64,000 nucleotides of DNA, from contig ML677335.1 of assembly GCA_007922305.1 (NCBI GenBank), positions 39,856,887 to 39,920,886 of the forward strand, given 5' to 3'. A model generated the notes under the pieces. It did not search any database, was not told where the DNA came from, and worked only from the letters and a program-made list of their open reading frames with translations. This DNA comes from Dermatemys mawii (Eukaryota; Chordata; Testudines; Dermatemydidae). Position numbers and translations under genes: made by a program. Shown in pieces: positions 1 through 12,964 of the stretch; the stretch's first letter is position 1; every line of letters begins with the position of its first letter.

Positions 1-439
1 AAGCTTCAATGTACTATACATAATGACAATTACACCGCTTCAGAAAGTGCCATTATGCTGCTGAGTGATGGCTAAAAGAACGGGTTTCCAGTCCTTTCTT
101 TTGTTATCTCCTCCTGGAATTGACACATTGCACATTGTTCTCTATATTGCCTATAGTAAGACTTCAGGTTCTTTTCTAATATTATAGCTTCAGAAATAAC
201 TTATAAAAATGTTAAGCTTTTTTTATTGTATAGACTATGAAGTCTTGCTCTTTTAGCAAAAACATATTTTGCTTAAAGGAAGGAAAAAGCCCTCTTCACT
301 GGAATCCAAATGAAAAATAACCCCAAAACCTTCCAGAGTTGGTTGGATTTAATTTAAGAAGTTTTCTCAGAAAGAACAACCAACCCAAAAACAAAACAAA
401 AAGCCAAGTTGTCATGGCTCCGTTAAGGGCAGCGATACC

Positions 440-830
440 TAATGGTGAGAGCCAGATTTCACAGTCACAAGATTGGAGTCATGAGTCAATTGGGTTAAGA
501 TACTGGGAAATCAGAAACAGGAGACCAACTTGATTCTAGAACCAGAGTCAGGCCAGATCAAGAGACTAGGAAGTTAAAAGCAGAAGACAACCTGGAGGTC
601 AGGAACCACATGTCAGATGCCAGGAATCAAGCTGGGCTGCCATTCCTGTAAATCAAATTGGGGGGAACAGGGACCCTGTTATTCAGGCAGCTTTTTGTTC
701 TTGCTGCTGGCTTAAGTAGGGGCAGTGGGCCAATCAGCTGCTCTGGGACTCCACCAATAAGATCTTAGCAGTGGAGCCTCAAGCTGGGACTGGGCTTCAT
801 GGGTCCTAGGTAAGGCTGTCCTCAGAAGGA
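440..830. mobile_element. Solo-LTR-like fragment, Gypsy type
   Basis: The sequence carries repeated short words (AGTCAGGCCAG, GTCAGGAACC), then CTGCTGGCTTAAGTAGGGGC and GGCCAATCAGCTGCTC. This resembles turtle Ty3/Gypsy LTRs and has the same style as the LTRs at 28349 and 32563. Ends and target duplication are not clear, and the family is recognised from memory. Confidence 0.45.
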
Positions 831-1005
831 TGGATGGATGGTTGGAGTGAGGTTTCACGTGTGAACTCTGCATATCTGGGTTTGAGACCTGTGAGTTATG
901 ACCTAGCCCTTCAGCATTTTGTGGTGAACAAAGGTTTTGGAGTTTGTGGAATAATAATGAACTCTGTAGCTGAGGGAAACATTGAAGAGTTACAGTGAAT
1001 AGTTT

Positions 1006-1025
1006 TGTGTGTGTGTGTGTGTGTG
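1006..1025 (+). repeat. (GT)n microsatellite
   Basis: About ten uninterrupted TG dinucleotides. Confidence 0.9.
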
Positions 1026-2024
1026 CAAAAAGTTAATTGTGGATTAGAGTAATAGATTGCAGAATGATAGCCCTCCAGAGCAAATTCCTCTGCTTATGAA
1101 GCAAATACAACGTGATCGTTAGCGGTGCAAGCTCCCCCACATCACCACATCCATCGGCCTATGCCATGTGCTAGAGGAACCATTCAGTACTTGACCTCTA
1201 AACTAAAATGGCCAATAATAGTAGCAAGTGTGGTATTTATTTGATTGTGTACGTCTATCCACTTGGAACTGGATTGATTAAGACTACTAGTTCACTTCAT
1301 ATATGCCATTGTTTAGATGAAGTGTTAAGTTTTGTTCACTACTGACCTAGGTTGTATTTTAATCGGCAATCTAAAAGTCAAAGGCTGCATGTCCTATTAC
1401 CAGTGCCCTGAACCATTCAACCCTAAGTCATCAGCTCCTTGATCTTTTTAAAATGACATTGTTTCTTAAACATTGTTTGCCAGAAGCATTAAAGATGACT
1501 TTGTTTAGATTCTGTAGCCCAGCAATCTAATTACTGTTACAAGAGACATGATTTGCCATCCATTTCCAATTCTTAGTGCAGCATACAGGACTTGTCATCT
1601 TGTTTCTCACAGAGAGGGGTTCTTGGATATGAAAAAAGTTGTCCATTATTACTGAGTCACTTTATGATTCCCATTTCCAAGTCATCCAATCGATAGAATT
1701 GTTCAGAGTGCCAATAAACAGTTAGACAACCAGGGCAAGTGACATCATCAATCTTTCTCACAATGAAAGGGCATTGCTTTGTTGATAGAGCCTTTCTACA
1801 AAAAATACGGGCACTAACTCATATTTTTGTATTGCCATGATGGTGTAATGTGTGGATATGTCAAAACTCTACCATGCAATAGAGTTCTGATTATCTGAAT
1901 AACTTGGGCAATGTCTAATATTGTGTGATAATTTGGGAACTAACAGAATAGGGAGGCACCTTGGACGTTTGTTCAAAAGAAGAGTTAGGAATAGGAGAGT
2001 GTAAAGGCTGAATCCCTACTCTCG

Positions 2025-3304
2025 CACCTCCCCCATTGCAATTTGAGACCACTGCTCCTTGTTCTATCATCTGCCACCACCAAGAATAGCCGAGCTCCAT
2101 CCTCTTTGAAACCCTCCTTCAGGTAGTTGAAGGCTGCTATCAAATCCCCCCCCCATTACTCTTCTCTTCAGCAAACTAAACAAGTCCAGTTCCCTCAGCT
2201 TCTCCTCGTAAGTCATGTGCCCCAGCCCCTAATCACTTTTGTTGCCTTCCACTGCACTCTTGCCAGTTTGTCTACATCCTTTCTGTAGTGGGGGACCCAA
2301 AACTGGATGCAATATTCCAGGTGTGGCCTCGCCAGTGCCGAATAGAGAGAAATAATCACTTCCCTCAATCTGCTGATAATGCTCCTACTAATACAGCCCG
2401 ATATGCCGGTAGCCTTCTTGGCAACAAGGGCACACTGCAGATTCGTACCCAGTTTGTTATCCACTGTAATCCCCAGGTCCTTTTCTGCAGAACTGCTGCT
2501 TAGCTGGTCACTCCCGAGCCTGTAGTGGTGCATGGCATTCTTCTGTCCTAAGTGCAGGACTCTGTGCTTGTCCTTTTTGAACCTCATCAGATTTCTTTTG
2601 GCTCAATCCTCCAATTTGTCTAGGTCACTCTGGACCCTATCCCTTCCCTACAGCTTATCTACCTCTCCTCCCAGTTTAGTGTCATCTGCAAACTTGCTGA
2701 GGGTGCAATCCATCCCATCATCCAGATCATTAATAAAGATGTTGAACAAAACCGGCCCCATGACCGACCCTTGGGTCACTCTGCTTGATACTGGCTGCCA
2801 ATTAGATAAGAATACTGTGGGAGACCATATCAACAGCATTGCTAAAGTCAAGATATAATACATCCACTGTTTTCCCCATATCCACAGAGCCAGTTATCTC
2901 ATCACAGAAGGTAATCAGGTTGGTCAGGCATGACTTGCCCATGGTGAATGTTGACTGTTCCTGATTACCTTCCTCTTCTCCAAGTGCTTCAAAATGGTTT
3001 CCTTGAGAACACGCTTCATGATTTTTTCACTGAGGTGAGGCTGACTGGTCTATAGTTTCCCAGGTTCTCCTTCTTCCTTTTTTTTTTTTTTTTTTTTTTG
3101 AAGATGGGCACTATATTTTCCCTTTTCCAATCATCCAGGACATCCTCCAGTTGCCACAAGTTTTCAAAGATAATGGCCAATGGCTCTGCACTCACATCAG
3201 CCAGTTCCTCAGATCCATTAGATCTGGATCCATGAACTTGTGCATGTCCAGCTTTTCTAAAGAGTCCTTAACCTGTTCTTCCACCACTGAGGGCTGCAAC
3301 TCCA
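2025..3304 (-). mobile_element. CR1 LINE fragment, reverse transcriptase C-terminal half
   Basis: Read on the minus strand, this is a CR1 non-LTR retrotransposon. At 2648-2863 it encodes [20 protein letters not shown] then FADDTKLGG, the RT catalytic block. At 2213-2587 it encodes the downstream LGITVDNKLG and SALARPHLEYCIQFW motifs. The frame is broken several times, so it is dead. The upstream part near 3240-3200 ([15 protein letters not shown]) is the region just before the RT core. The usual CR1 3' terminus is missing at the low-coordinate side, and the element fuses directly to an LTR at about 3304. An internal run of 22 T lies at 3078-3099. Confidence 0.9.
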
Positions 3305-3948
3305 GTTGCCACCAGCTAATTAAACAACATATGCACAAATCTCTTTGGACACCAAAAATCCAGTCCTGTTCTTTAAAAAGGTAAATTTTATTAAAACCAA
3401 AAAGAAAGAAAATACATCTGGAACTTAGGCTTTTGCTAGATTTAAAAAAACCCACTTATAAAATTTAAACATCAAGACTAACTGTCTTGAGGTCCAGCTT
3501 AAAGGTTACAAGGAAAACAAGAGCGTTTGGGGTTAGTACAGAGGAGTCCACAAGCCTTACAAAATAAAAGAAATAAGCCTAATCACATCTTTCTAGACAT
3601 TTCTGATCTACTTACATATCTGGGTTTCAGATCAGTAGATTTGAGATATGAATTGATGCTTTTTCATACCTGGTTTAAAGCTGCTTAGAGCATTGCTGCT
3701 CTGTGTCTCCGCTCTCTGGAGAACAACAATCTTACACCAGACAAAGGGAAGTTTTTTCCCAATTTTAAGAAGTTCTAGTCCTCCCATTGTCTGTCTTGGT
3801 CAGGTGCTCACTCCTTTCCTTTTACCTATGGGCTTGGTAACCCTTTACAGGTAAAGCAAGTAGAGAACTACTGCTAAGAGGAATTTTATAGCTAAGTGGC
3901 TGGCTGGGTGTCCATAAAAGGGAGCTATCCTCCCTTTCATTTATCACA
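3305..3948 (-). mobile_element. Truncated solo LTR, turtle ~1 kb LTR family, copy 1
   Basis: This matches the LTR copies at 12965-14470 and 41094-41785. On the minus strand it starts TGTGATAAATG at 3948. An antisense AATAAA poly(A) signal lies near 3388-3394. The other end, about 260 bp that would finish in ...CTTGACA, is absent and is replaced by CR1 sequence. No internal retroviral genes are present. Confidence 0.8.
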
Positions 3949-5560
3949 GAGAGAATCAAACTTCTGTTAGCCTGAATAACATATCCTATCCTGTCACTAA
4001 GGACTTGATCCTGTACCCACTGAAATTAATCGCTTCAGAGATTTTAAGGGTGCAAGAAATTGGAGCAAGGAATCACTATTTTATTTCCACAGGGTAAGGC
4101 AAGCTACAAATTCATTTTCTTTGCTCAGTCAATAAGGAAAATATAAAATGTTTGAGTCAGTATCTATGATTTGGATTAGTAATTATCAAAATCACTTGCC
4201 AAATAAAGTGGAAAGTTTAGTTTCAGATTTACCAAGTGTATTGTTAATTCTTAAAAACAAAATACTTTTGCACTGGTTTAGCATTTCTGTGGTCTGGGGC
4301 TTTCCTTAAAATGTATCCCCTGTCCATCTACCTGCTCAAAAATTATTGGATTTTTGTCAGTGTAGTATGTGAACTTTCTAGGTTTGATAAGATTCCAGGC
4401 ATGGTAGAGGAATTAATATTTAAGCTATCCTAATTTTTAAAAATATGCATTGTGTGTGTTTAACTAAAATAAAGGCTTTATTGGTGTATGTTAGAGAGAG
4501 CTGCATTAGTAGCAAAGCCTTGAATGAGTTACCGAAATCACCCTACACTAGAGCCAATAAAGCATTTCATATCACGTCATCCATGTTCTGTATTTCATAT
4601 GTCATGTAATTTATAGGAAAAAAGTTTTTAAATTCTTTCAGAAAATTGTTTTTATTGATCTTGTTTGTATCTGTAAAGCCAGGGTCCTTGGTACAATCTG
4701 TCCAAAGGTGTAGGGCTCAAGGAGGAGAATGATTTATCTTTTGAAAAATCTGAAATAAATACATAAGATCTAATATTTCGCAACCTAATAGGGCTGAAAT
4801 TAAAGACCTTAAAGTTTTAAAAAGCAGGCTCTGAGATGCTTTACAATGGTCAAATGCACCCATTTCTAGCCTTCGTGGTTTGCAAGATATTGGATTTTAA
4901 CCTTGGGCTAGTGACAGGTTTGAGTGTTGCCTACCCGTTTTCTATACTGTAATATTAGATGAAATGGCACAGCTATGTGAAAATAGGGAACTTATCTGCT
5001 GGAATGTTGGAAAGAGAAATCAATTATTTAAAGCTGCCTGAAGGTTTAGAATATAAGAAACAATTCTGGTAGAGATGGGAGTATTAGTGGACAGTGGACT
5101 GTAAGATGATCAAAGTGCATGGTAAAAACAAATGATCACATAGCTCTACAATTCATCACATGGATTTCACTAGCACACATGTCATAAATATATATGCAAT
5201 CTAATCTGTTATCTCTATTGTTACCTACAAGGAATGAGAAAGCTGAAGAATAGCTCTGATAAAGCCACAATATGACTTGAATATCATGCAGTGTGGGAAG
5301 CCTGTCATTTAAAATTAATTAATGCACTTTGGCAAAGGTTAGGATTCAAGAGCCATTTGCAAATTGCATTTCCCTGAGATGGAAGTCAGCCTTTCTATGC
5401 CCCTTGTCCACCAATGAAATATATTGTTTGAAAATGCGAGTAGGGTTAGTTTTTTAAAACATATGACAGACAAAAATAAATTGAATGATGTTTTACATAT
5501 TATTTTTCTCTCTCAAGTGTGAAAGAATAAATGTTTCAGTCATACACTGTTGAGTGATTG

Positions 5561-5587
5561 CATTTTTCTTTTTGTTTTTTTTTGCAG
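5561..5587 (+). promoter_or_regulatory. KCNMA1: 3' splice acceptor of the S1 exon
   Basis: A T-rich polypyrimidine tract (broken by one G at 5574) ends in TTTGCAG directly before the exon. No other AG lies in the tract. This is a strong U2-type acceptor and sets the exon start. Confidence 0.9.
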
Positions 5588-5649
5588 GTTGTCTTAGTCT
5601 TTGCTCTTAGTATTGGTGCTCTTGTAATATACTTCATAGATTCGTCAAA
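5588..5649 (+). CDS. KCNMA1: KCNMA1 (BK/Slo1 channel) exon 2, transmembrane segment S1
   Basis: This is an internal coding exon of 62 bp: 20 codons starting in phase 0, then AA, the first two bases of a split codon. It translates to VVLVFALSIGALVIYFIDSS followed by a split Asn or Lys codon. In vertebrate Slo1 as I remember it, this stretch follows ...TGRVL and precedes N-PIESCQNFYKDF, so the split codon should be Asn. The peptide is a hydrophobic helix ending in acidic/polar residues, which fits S1, the first helix of the voltage-sensor domain after the Slo-specific S0. The product is the pore-forming subunit of the large-conductance calcium- and voltage-activated K+ channel in the plasma membrane. 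Boundaries come from the acceptor AG at 5586-5587 and the donor GTGAGT at 5650. In-frame stops at 5555-5557 and 5528-5530 rule out an upstream extension. The paralogue KCNU1 (Slo3) is less likely because the match to Slo1 appears identical; no search was run. Confidence 0.95.
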
Positions 5650-5655
5650 GTGAGT
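5650..5655 (+). promoter_or_regulatory. KCNMA1: 5' splice donor of the S1 exon
   Basis: The sequence TCAAA|GTGAGT is a near-consensus U1 donor. It splits the next codon after two bases, which matches the Ser-Ser-Asn reading expected in Slo1. Confidence 0.9.
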
Positions 5656-8138
5656 ATTCTAATACATTTCCGTTCTCCTCTGTCCTTAAAGCAATTATGG
5701 GCTTTAAATTGCTCCGTGCATCTACTTAAATTTAAAGTTTTTTACACTTCTCACCTAATGCAAAGAACTTTATAATAGTGCATGGTCTCCGAGGCTAGTT
5801 TTAGGGATGAGGGAAATATCTTTTGTAACTATCCTGGTGTTGGTTACATTTCGTGTTAGAGAAGGGGAGGATAGAAAATAACATTTCTCTTAGTTTAGGG
5901 TATGCATAGTGGAGGGAAAAAAATATTCTTCCAGTTAAGTTGAGACTTTATTCTACTTTTGTCCTTGAAGGATACTTAGAGGATGTAGGGAAGAGAGTTG
6001 GACTTAAGAAGTCATAGGCTTACAGAACAAATAACATGTATTTAAGGAGAATTCCAGGAATTCCTTTGAAAACTCATCAAAAGACTATATGTAGTACATA
6101 CCATAATTATATTTAGCATCGTTACCTGTTCAGATTACCAAATTCTGAGTTTGATGGACTTGTCCCAGGCCATGCAAACTGAACTATTAAGATGTGAGAA
6201 ACATTTCAAAATGTTTGGGGGGATGAACAAAATGTGGTCATGTGGTGATTTTTCAATTGGGAGAGGTCAAGGTTTCATCATGACTGTGCATCATCATGAT
6301 ATATCAATGTAAACATAACAGTCATGATGTCTTGACACAGATTAATGTAACCTAATTTTATATCTGATACTTATATCATCAGTCCTTTGTGTAGCAAGGA
6401 CAACATAGGTATGGTGCTGGTGTAAGATTACCTCGATCAATGGCCTCCCATGAGCCACAGCCTTGGTAAGAAGTCAATTGCAAGGGAGTTACTAGAATGT
6501 TATTCAGTGGAACATCCATCATAGAGGTAATCCACTAGGGCATCAGCAGCATTTTATGGCACTCAGACTATGCACACAGTTTACCACATAACTTTGGGCT
6601 TGTTTCTGCTGCAACAGTTAGCACACTGGCATTACTCCACTTGAACTAGCTTAGCAAAAGTGAGAGCAGCCACACTACAGAATAATGCTTTCAGCTACAC
6701 AAGGTGATTTGATGAGCAGCTCAGCATGATTGGATTATCAGTTGAGGAGTTGTAATTCAAGCTGCAGCATCGTTAGTGCTTTATTAACTGGAACATCAGT
6801 AGCCCTTGAGCTTCAGACCTCATCCCTGTTCCTCACAGGCCAGCTAACTCAAGTTTAAAGTACCACTTAACTTGAGCTAGGGATTTTTTGTGTAGACCGG
6901 AGTTAAGTGAAGGACAACACTCAATTTATGCCTTGAGCTAACAGTGCAGTAAAGGCAAGCCCTTGAACTTTTGATAGTTCAACTAGTGTTTTTATGAGGT
7001 TCTCATCCTAGCTAAGTTCTCCTTATCATGTCATCCTGTAAGCTGTGGCCAGTCTGAAAGTAAAAGTGAAGTATCCTTGTATAGACAAACTTTACTGAAA
7101 AGCCCTGGCAATACTTATATGCACCATACAATGCTCCATTGAAAGGCTCAAATAAACAAGAGTGACGGGTAGATGAAATTGTTACTCCTGTTTTTTAATT
7201 TCAGCCCAATTACATTCTGACTGCAGTGGCTGTATCCCCCTTCCCTGGAGCCCCTAGTTCATTGCGAAGCAGTACAATACAATAGTATTTCTTGAGTCTT
7301 GTCTGCTGAGTTAATTCTAGGCAATGGACCACTATAAATCTCTTTGTTCTTTTCCCTCCAGCTGAGAGAAACTCTGACTTAATGGGGAGATTTGTTGGGG
7401 TGTTTATGTAGGCCATGTAATCTAGGTAGTATTACAGTTTTATTGCTATTTCTCACCTACAGTGAATAGCAGAGAAGTTGAGCTGCAGGTTGTCTCATCA
7501 GTTAACTGAGCTAATATTAAACTCAGAATTGCAGTTTCTAGTTACCTCAAACCAACAAGCTTTCTATTACTGCCTTATTTTAAGGGTGTTTCTTCTATCT
7601 CTTCCTGAGGCAAGTAACCCTTATTAGCTTAATACAGATCTAGAAACTCCACAGTCAGCATCCTGCAGTGAAAAGTTCTGAATTAACTTGTTGCATTAAG
7701 AAGTTGATATGATGTCCATTACAGCAATGTGGCACTATAGGGAGTAGAATATCAGTCTATTAAGACACCTAAAATGCAGATCTCCAGTACTGTATGTAGT
7801 GCAAATAATTCAGTTTACATTGTGAAAACTCTACTTCTGTTCAAATAGTGAAAAGCACCAGTAACATGCTAGAAATGTGCATTTGAACCAATGGTTGATG
7901 TAAAAGCTCTAGGGGGACTGTAAAGGCTGCTATACACGTAAAAAAAGCAACCCAAATGGGGCTACTTGGTTAACTTGCACAGGGCTAATCTGCATTTTGT
8001 GTTTATTATACTTTTGCCCCTGTGAATAATGATCAGATTAGTCAATCAGCAGCTAAATGAGGTTGCGAACTTTTAATATAATATGGTGTTAAACACATTG
8101 TGCATTTCCATTGTTGCAAAAACTGCTTATTTCCTTTG

Positions 8139-8455
8139 GAGTTCAGTCCAATATACCTCAAAGGACAGGCATAACTCAGTAGACTTCTGGAAAAACAAGA
8201 TTTATTGCAAGCAATAAGGAGTCAGAAGGGGTTATCACCCAAACAACTGGCTCAACTCAATACATGTGTGAGGATATTTTATACCCCTGTGTTGATAAGG
8301 GAGGGGAACTTTCAATCCACTTACACAGGTGGGAACACTTGATGGCTATTACATCCATTGTTGGTCTTAATCTATTTCATTTACATGTCTGGTAAACAGG
8401 AGGTTCAAAACACTTAGGGGTACTTAGACACTATGACGCCTGCACATCTGTGACA
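8139..8455 (-). mobile_element. Candidate solo LTR
   Basis: On the minus strand the block begins TGTCACAGATG, has a TATAAAA box about 8276-8284 and an AATAAA about 75 bp downstream (8200-8206), then ends near CCA. That order (U3, TATA, poly(A) signal) fits a short LTR. I do not recognise the family and no target duplication is certain. Confidence 0.4.
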
Positions 8456-8670
8456 GGGTGAATGCAAGTTTAAAATGCATGTTAAACTAGGGTTCAATAG
8501 TACATATACAGGGAGTGAGATTATAAGTCTAAGTATGATTTTAAAATCATACTACAACATTCTAAGTTACATTTTCCTAACAATCATTTTCTTAACACCG
8601 TTGCCTTGAACCATTTGCCTCAGTTAAAAACTCTTATTCAGATTTGTTAACACATTTCATCTGCTTAAGA

Positions 8671-8782
8671 TATCCAGACAGCAAATGTGAAAAATCGGGA
8701 TGGGGGTAATATAAGAGCCTATATAAGAGAAGACTGAAAAATCAGGACTGTCCCTATAAAATCAGGACATCTGGTCACCCTA
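8671..8782. mobile_element. Short MITE with TAGGGTGACCAGA-type termini
   Basis: The right end reads CATCTGGTCACCCTA and the degraded left end reads TATCCAGACAGC. The interior carries ATCGGGATGGGGGTAATA and TCAGGACTGTCCCTATAAAA. This is a very common ~110-bp turtle element; another copy starts at 63955. Confidence 0.75.
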
Positions 8783-9019
8783 TATCTGCTTCACACTGAC
8801 TTTGTACTGGTAGAAATGGTGCAGGGCACTAGGAAATCAGGTATATTTCCTGGTTTCTGATTAACTTAGCAACTACTGCACTTTTATTTTTTTGAAACTC
8901 TAAACATCTGTAAGCCTGTTACAGAAACTCAAGGTAATATCAGAATAAATGCCATAACCACATGTTATAAAAGGCTGGCTAAATTTGACAATTGATATCC
9001 TAACATGAGGGCAAGTAAA

Positions 9020-10275
9020 CCTCATGCTTCAGGGTGTCAACTGTGGGAAGGTGTAACATTTCCCAGGGGTACCCCAGGCTGTGAGGCATCTCACTATCAC
9101 TTGTCCTTAGTCTGAGGTAGCCTTATCTGTGTCTGCCATGGGTCAGCTCCTGCCTCTGCCAGCCCCTGGCAACACAGGCAGTCCCCTTTGAGGCCGTGTA
9201 GACCCTGCTATCACTCTGAAGATTATCAGTTGGCACACTCTGACCCTGGATCCCTCTGACTGTCTCCAAAGAGTGTCCAGCCCCTAGTCCACTGGACTAG
9301 CACGGTACTCACAGATTTTCTGCATTTGAAAAAACACTGCAGCCCAGCTTACCAGTTCCTCCTCAGATCACTGCTGGAGTAAACACAGAGCACTTAGGTA
9401 AGTTTATAATGAAATTGGGCATGTTTATTGAATATAGCACAAAGATTTAAATCATAGTAAGTAGATGTATTGAAAACAAGAGTTACATACAAAATAAAAT
9501 CATCATATGCATTCTGGACCCTGGACTTAATTAACAAGATACTATCATGTTTTGTAGAGTATTCCTCACCCAAATTCTTGCAGTGTGTTACAGCTATAGC
9601 CCTTTGTGGACACAAAATTTGGATCTGCATCCATCCATGATCCGCAAATATGGTCCATGGATATAAAGCATATAGCCACAGATTTGCAGGACTCTGTTTA
9701 CAGCCAGGCTGGTTGTAATCCTCTTTTCATGAGACATGCATGCTATCATAGTTGAAGCATTCAGTGTGTTGATTTGCACTCCAGGATATCCCAGAACTAT
9801 CCTTTGTCTTCATTAGTAAACAAGACATCCCCTGCAGTTTTTTTATTACTGTGAATTTCTTCTCTTATAGATTTTGCAATTTCTCAGTATGCAAACAGAC
9901 ACATCCAGCTCCCTGTCTGGTCTCTTGTGAATTGTATGCTTTGCCATGCATGCCTCTTACCTACTGCCTGAAAGGAACATTTCTTAGGTATGTCACCTCC
10001 TGGTGACCCTCCTTAAGTCCAAGACCTTAAAAATGTAATTTTCAACATAGATATATAATTTCTTAAATATGATCCATATATTTTGCAATGGGTATGACAA
10101 CCAATGAGCTATTGGCTCTCGGTAGAGACTTCGTATGTCACCCTTCAGTGAACTGTTATGCAGATATCCAACCCGGGGGATCCCTGTAAAACCCTGTGTA
10201 TCTTGTTCCCTCTGCCAGTTGGCACCAAGGGGTCCTTGGCTTACATGAGGTGATAGTGAATGGTTTAAAACATTA
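9020..10275 (-). mobile_element. LTR-like or other interspersed repeat block
   Basis: A CT-rich, GC-richer block (9030-9370) is followed by sequence with an antisense AATAAACATG near 9422-9430 and a 3' part ending near CCAAGGGGTCCTTGG. The layout resembles the block at 48693-49545, suggesting an LTR on the minus strand. Ends are not defined and the family is unrecognised. Confidence 0.35.
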
Positions 10276-12964
10276 CACGTTGGCTGGGTGTTTATAAGAT
10301 GGGGGGATTGTCCACTGTCAGACTCATTTTGATTTATTTAATTTTTAAAAGACCTGTTGCCCTAGCAGAAAACAAAGTGCTTTTTAAAAGATTTAAATAT
10401 AACTCCATAAGACTCCAGACAATGAGCACTATTAAAGAACCACTGCTATAAAAATATTTGTTATAAGACAAACAAAAAGCCCAAATCAACTAAAACAATA
10501 GGTAAACCAAGCATATCTTTCCTACATCATGTCCTGGAGCCGTGAAGGACACAGGTTCTGGTAAACTGTGAGGAGCAGGAAGTTCTAGAGGAAAGAACCT
10601 TCAGCTAAGAAAGTCATTTCTGGATCTTGTCAGCAAGTGTCTCCTAACTCACTTTGAAGTGATGGATGGTCAGAAAAGGGACTTCCAAAATGTCATCTTC
10701 TCACTCAGTTGGCCTGCTGCTGGGCATATTAAGAAAGCAAATATGATTCTGTTCTAACAAAAACTAAGCTTTTTTCTATATTTTTTTTATTTTTGTTAGA
10801 AATTCGTATCCCATATTGCACTGGGAGAGTGAGCTTGATTCTATTCTGACTCCAGCAATACCGATCAGTTATGGCCCCTTAAACATCAATCAGGAGGAGA
10901 CAAAGGAATGGAGTAATATTGTAAGAGCTCAAGGAGCGCTTGAGATCTCCTGTCCATCCAACTAGGATTATGACTCGCTAAGGCTCTTTGGTCAGGAGAA
11001 GTAGTGGATCCAATAGGCTGCAAGTCATTTTGGTGAAAAGCAGACACACCCTAGATGCACGATCCCTGTGCTTTCCTTTGCTAACAAGTACCACAACCAT
11101 CTTCTACAGGTTGAGTCACAAGTCAGTGAGCTTTCATCCAGACTACGATTTCTGTCAGACACAGGGTGAGAAACAAGACTATGGAATCTGACTTTCCTCA
11201 ACTGGAGATGAAGAACTAATTATCAGTATGTCAATGACATGGTGGCCCAAAAAGGTCTCTTTGGTCTCTATTAGTTTTACAAACACTGTGAACTGATGGT
11301 TCATGTCAGAATGTTGTGTGACTCTACATGTGAGGTAAGGTCTCAAGAAGCAAAAGCAGTTGCCCAAAATGACCCTCTTGGACCTTTTTGAGGGAAAGAA
11401 GGGAGATCCAGTCCATTCGTCTTGCCAGAGCTTTTGTTCTGGTCCGTTAAAAGTACTCATAGTTCTAACAAAACTGACATGAATACTTTTAGTCATTGCC
11501 CAATTTGTCACAGTGATGCTTTTTGGAAATCGTGCTGTGGGGAAAGGAAGTTTTCTGCAGAATGAATGATGCTACTGTCTAGAAGGGAGGCAATGGAAAC
11601 TTCACTGTGCAGTTGTGATCAGTCAGGTGTATGAGCCCAGAGCTGAGTCATCGATTCCCTTTCCTGAGCAGATAGGAGCTGCTTCATTCACTCTGTAAAA
11701 AGAGGCTCTTTAGAAAGAGAATCATAAGGCACTTCATTCTTGCTAGAAGTGGGTGGAACATTATTGCATACTGCACTCAATACTTCCTCTTCCCATCTGC
11801 TTATTGTCCCACAAAACCAGAGTGTGTGTAGGACCATATTCTTCCTTGCAATAAATGTGTGTAACTCCTATTGATGTCAGTGATGCATGCTTGCAACCAA
11901 GGGCAGAATTTGGTCCATAAACTGAGAAAACGGTAAATATGAAAATAGCTTGACTGGTATCCTTTCTAATCGAATTTAGTCTCATCCAAAATCTGCCATG
12001 TCAGATGATCATAGTTCCACACACCCCTTGTCCCCTGTTTGCCATATTGCCATATTAACAGACTCAGTTAATCTGGAGATCAGAAGTTTTAAACACTCTA
12101 AACTCAATTTAAATGTGTAAATCCTGTCATCTTTGAAGTAACCTGTTCCTAAAGGAGATGCTAAAAATGTAATCAGCACAATTATTTTAATCTTCTGGTA
12201 TAATCAGAAAAATGCAACATTTTTACTTAGAAAAATTAGCTGAGTTTCATGTCCTTTCTTGATGTTGTATTTTTAAATTGTGTAAAACCAAAGCTTTAAA
12301 TTGCAAAGGAAAAGGAGTCAGAAAAAATCTGCTTTAGTATAAAATAACTTAATGTGTTCTAATGCTTGTTCTTTTCCCATTCATTTCCCTTTAAAATTGT
12401 TTATGCTTAGTTCTTCGAGGTAAGATATTAATGAAATCATCCTTTACTGTTAGGTGAACGTAGGCTCTCTGCCTATGTCCCTTAGCTGGTTTTGTAGATT
12501 CTGCTGAACATACTGTAATAGAATAAAGAGCATGTCAAACATTTGGCAATTTTGTGTTTAGTCCATGCTTTTTGTAGGTAGCTCCCCCTCCCGCCTAGCC
12601 TGTATTTGCCTTTCAAATTGTACTAGTGTGTTATTAGTTAAGTCTTATTCTCAACACTTTTGTATGCAACAAAACATATTCTGTGTTTGGCTGGTCTCAA
12701 AATTAATGGCGAGTTCCTTATTTCATTTCTCATTTTCCCTTCCCACCTTCACCTACTCAACCTTTACTATTTACAGTGAGTGCACTACCAATAGTGTACA
12801 GTAGATGTTATAGCAGATGTATGAAACACTATCCAGTATAACAAACAAGCTTCCACCAAGGTTGAAATAGCATCTTAGAGCCAGAGTCAGCCCAAGTTGC
12901 AAACAACAAAAGTATTTGCTGAAGACTCTGCAGTACTCCATGGATTTTGTAACTTATGGGTTCC
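10276..12964. other. Unannotated intron stretch
   Basis: AT-rich intronic sequence. I see only a possible eroded palindromic MITE end (TTGATTCTATTCTGACTCC, near 10834) and no supported gene. Confidence 0.5.

Larger units (their letters stand above)
1..5587 (+). other. KCNMA1: KCNMA1 intron 1, 3' portion
   Basis: Intronic sequence upstream of the S1 exon. It contains a solo-LTR-like fragment (440-830), a GT repeat (1006-1025), a CR1 fragment fused to a truncated LTR (2025-3948), and otherwise AT-rich sequence with no recognised element. The stretches 1-440, 840-2020 and 3949-5560 show nothing I can name. Exon 1 is not in the window. Confidence 0.85.
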
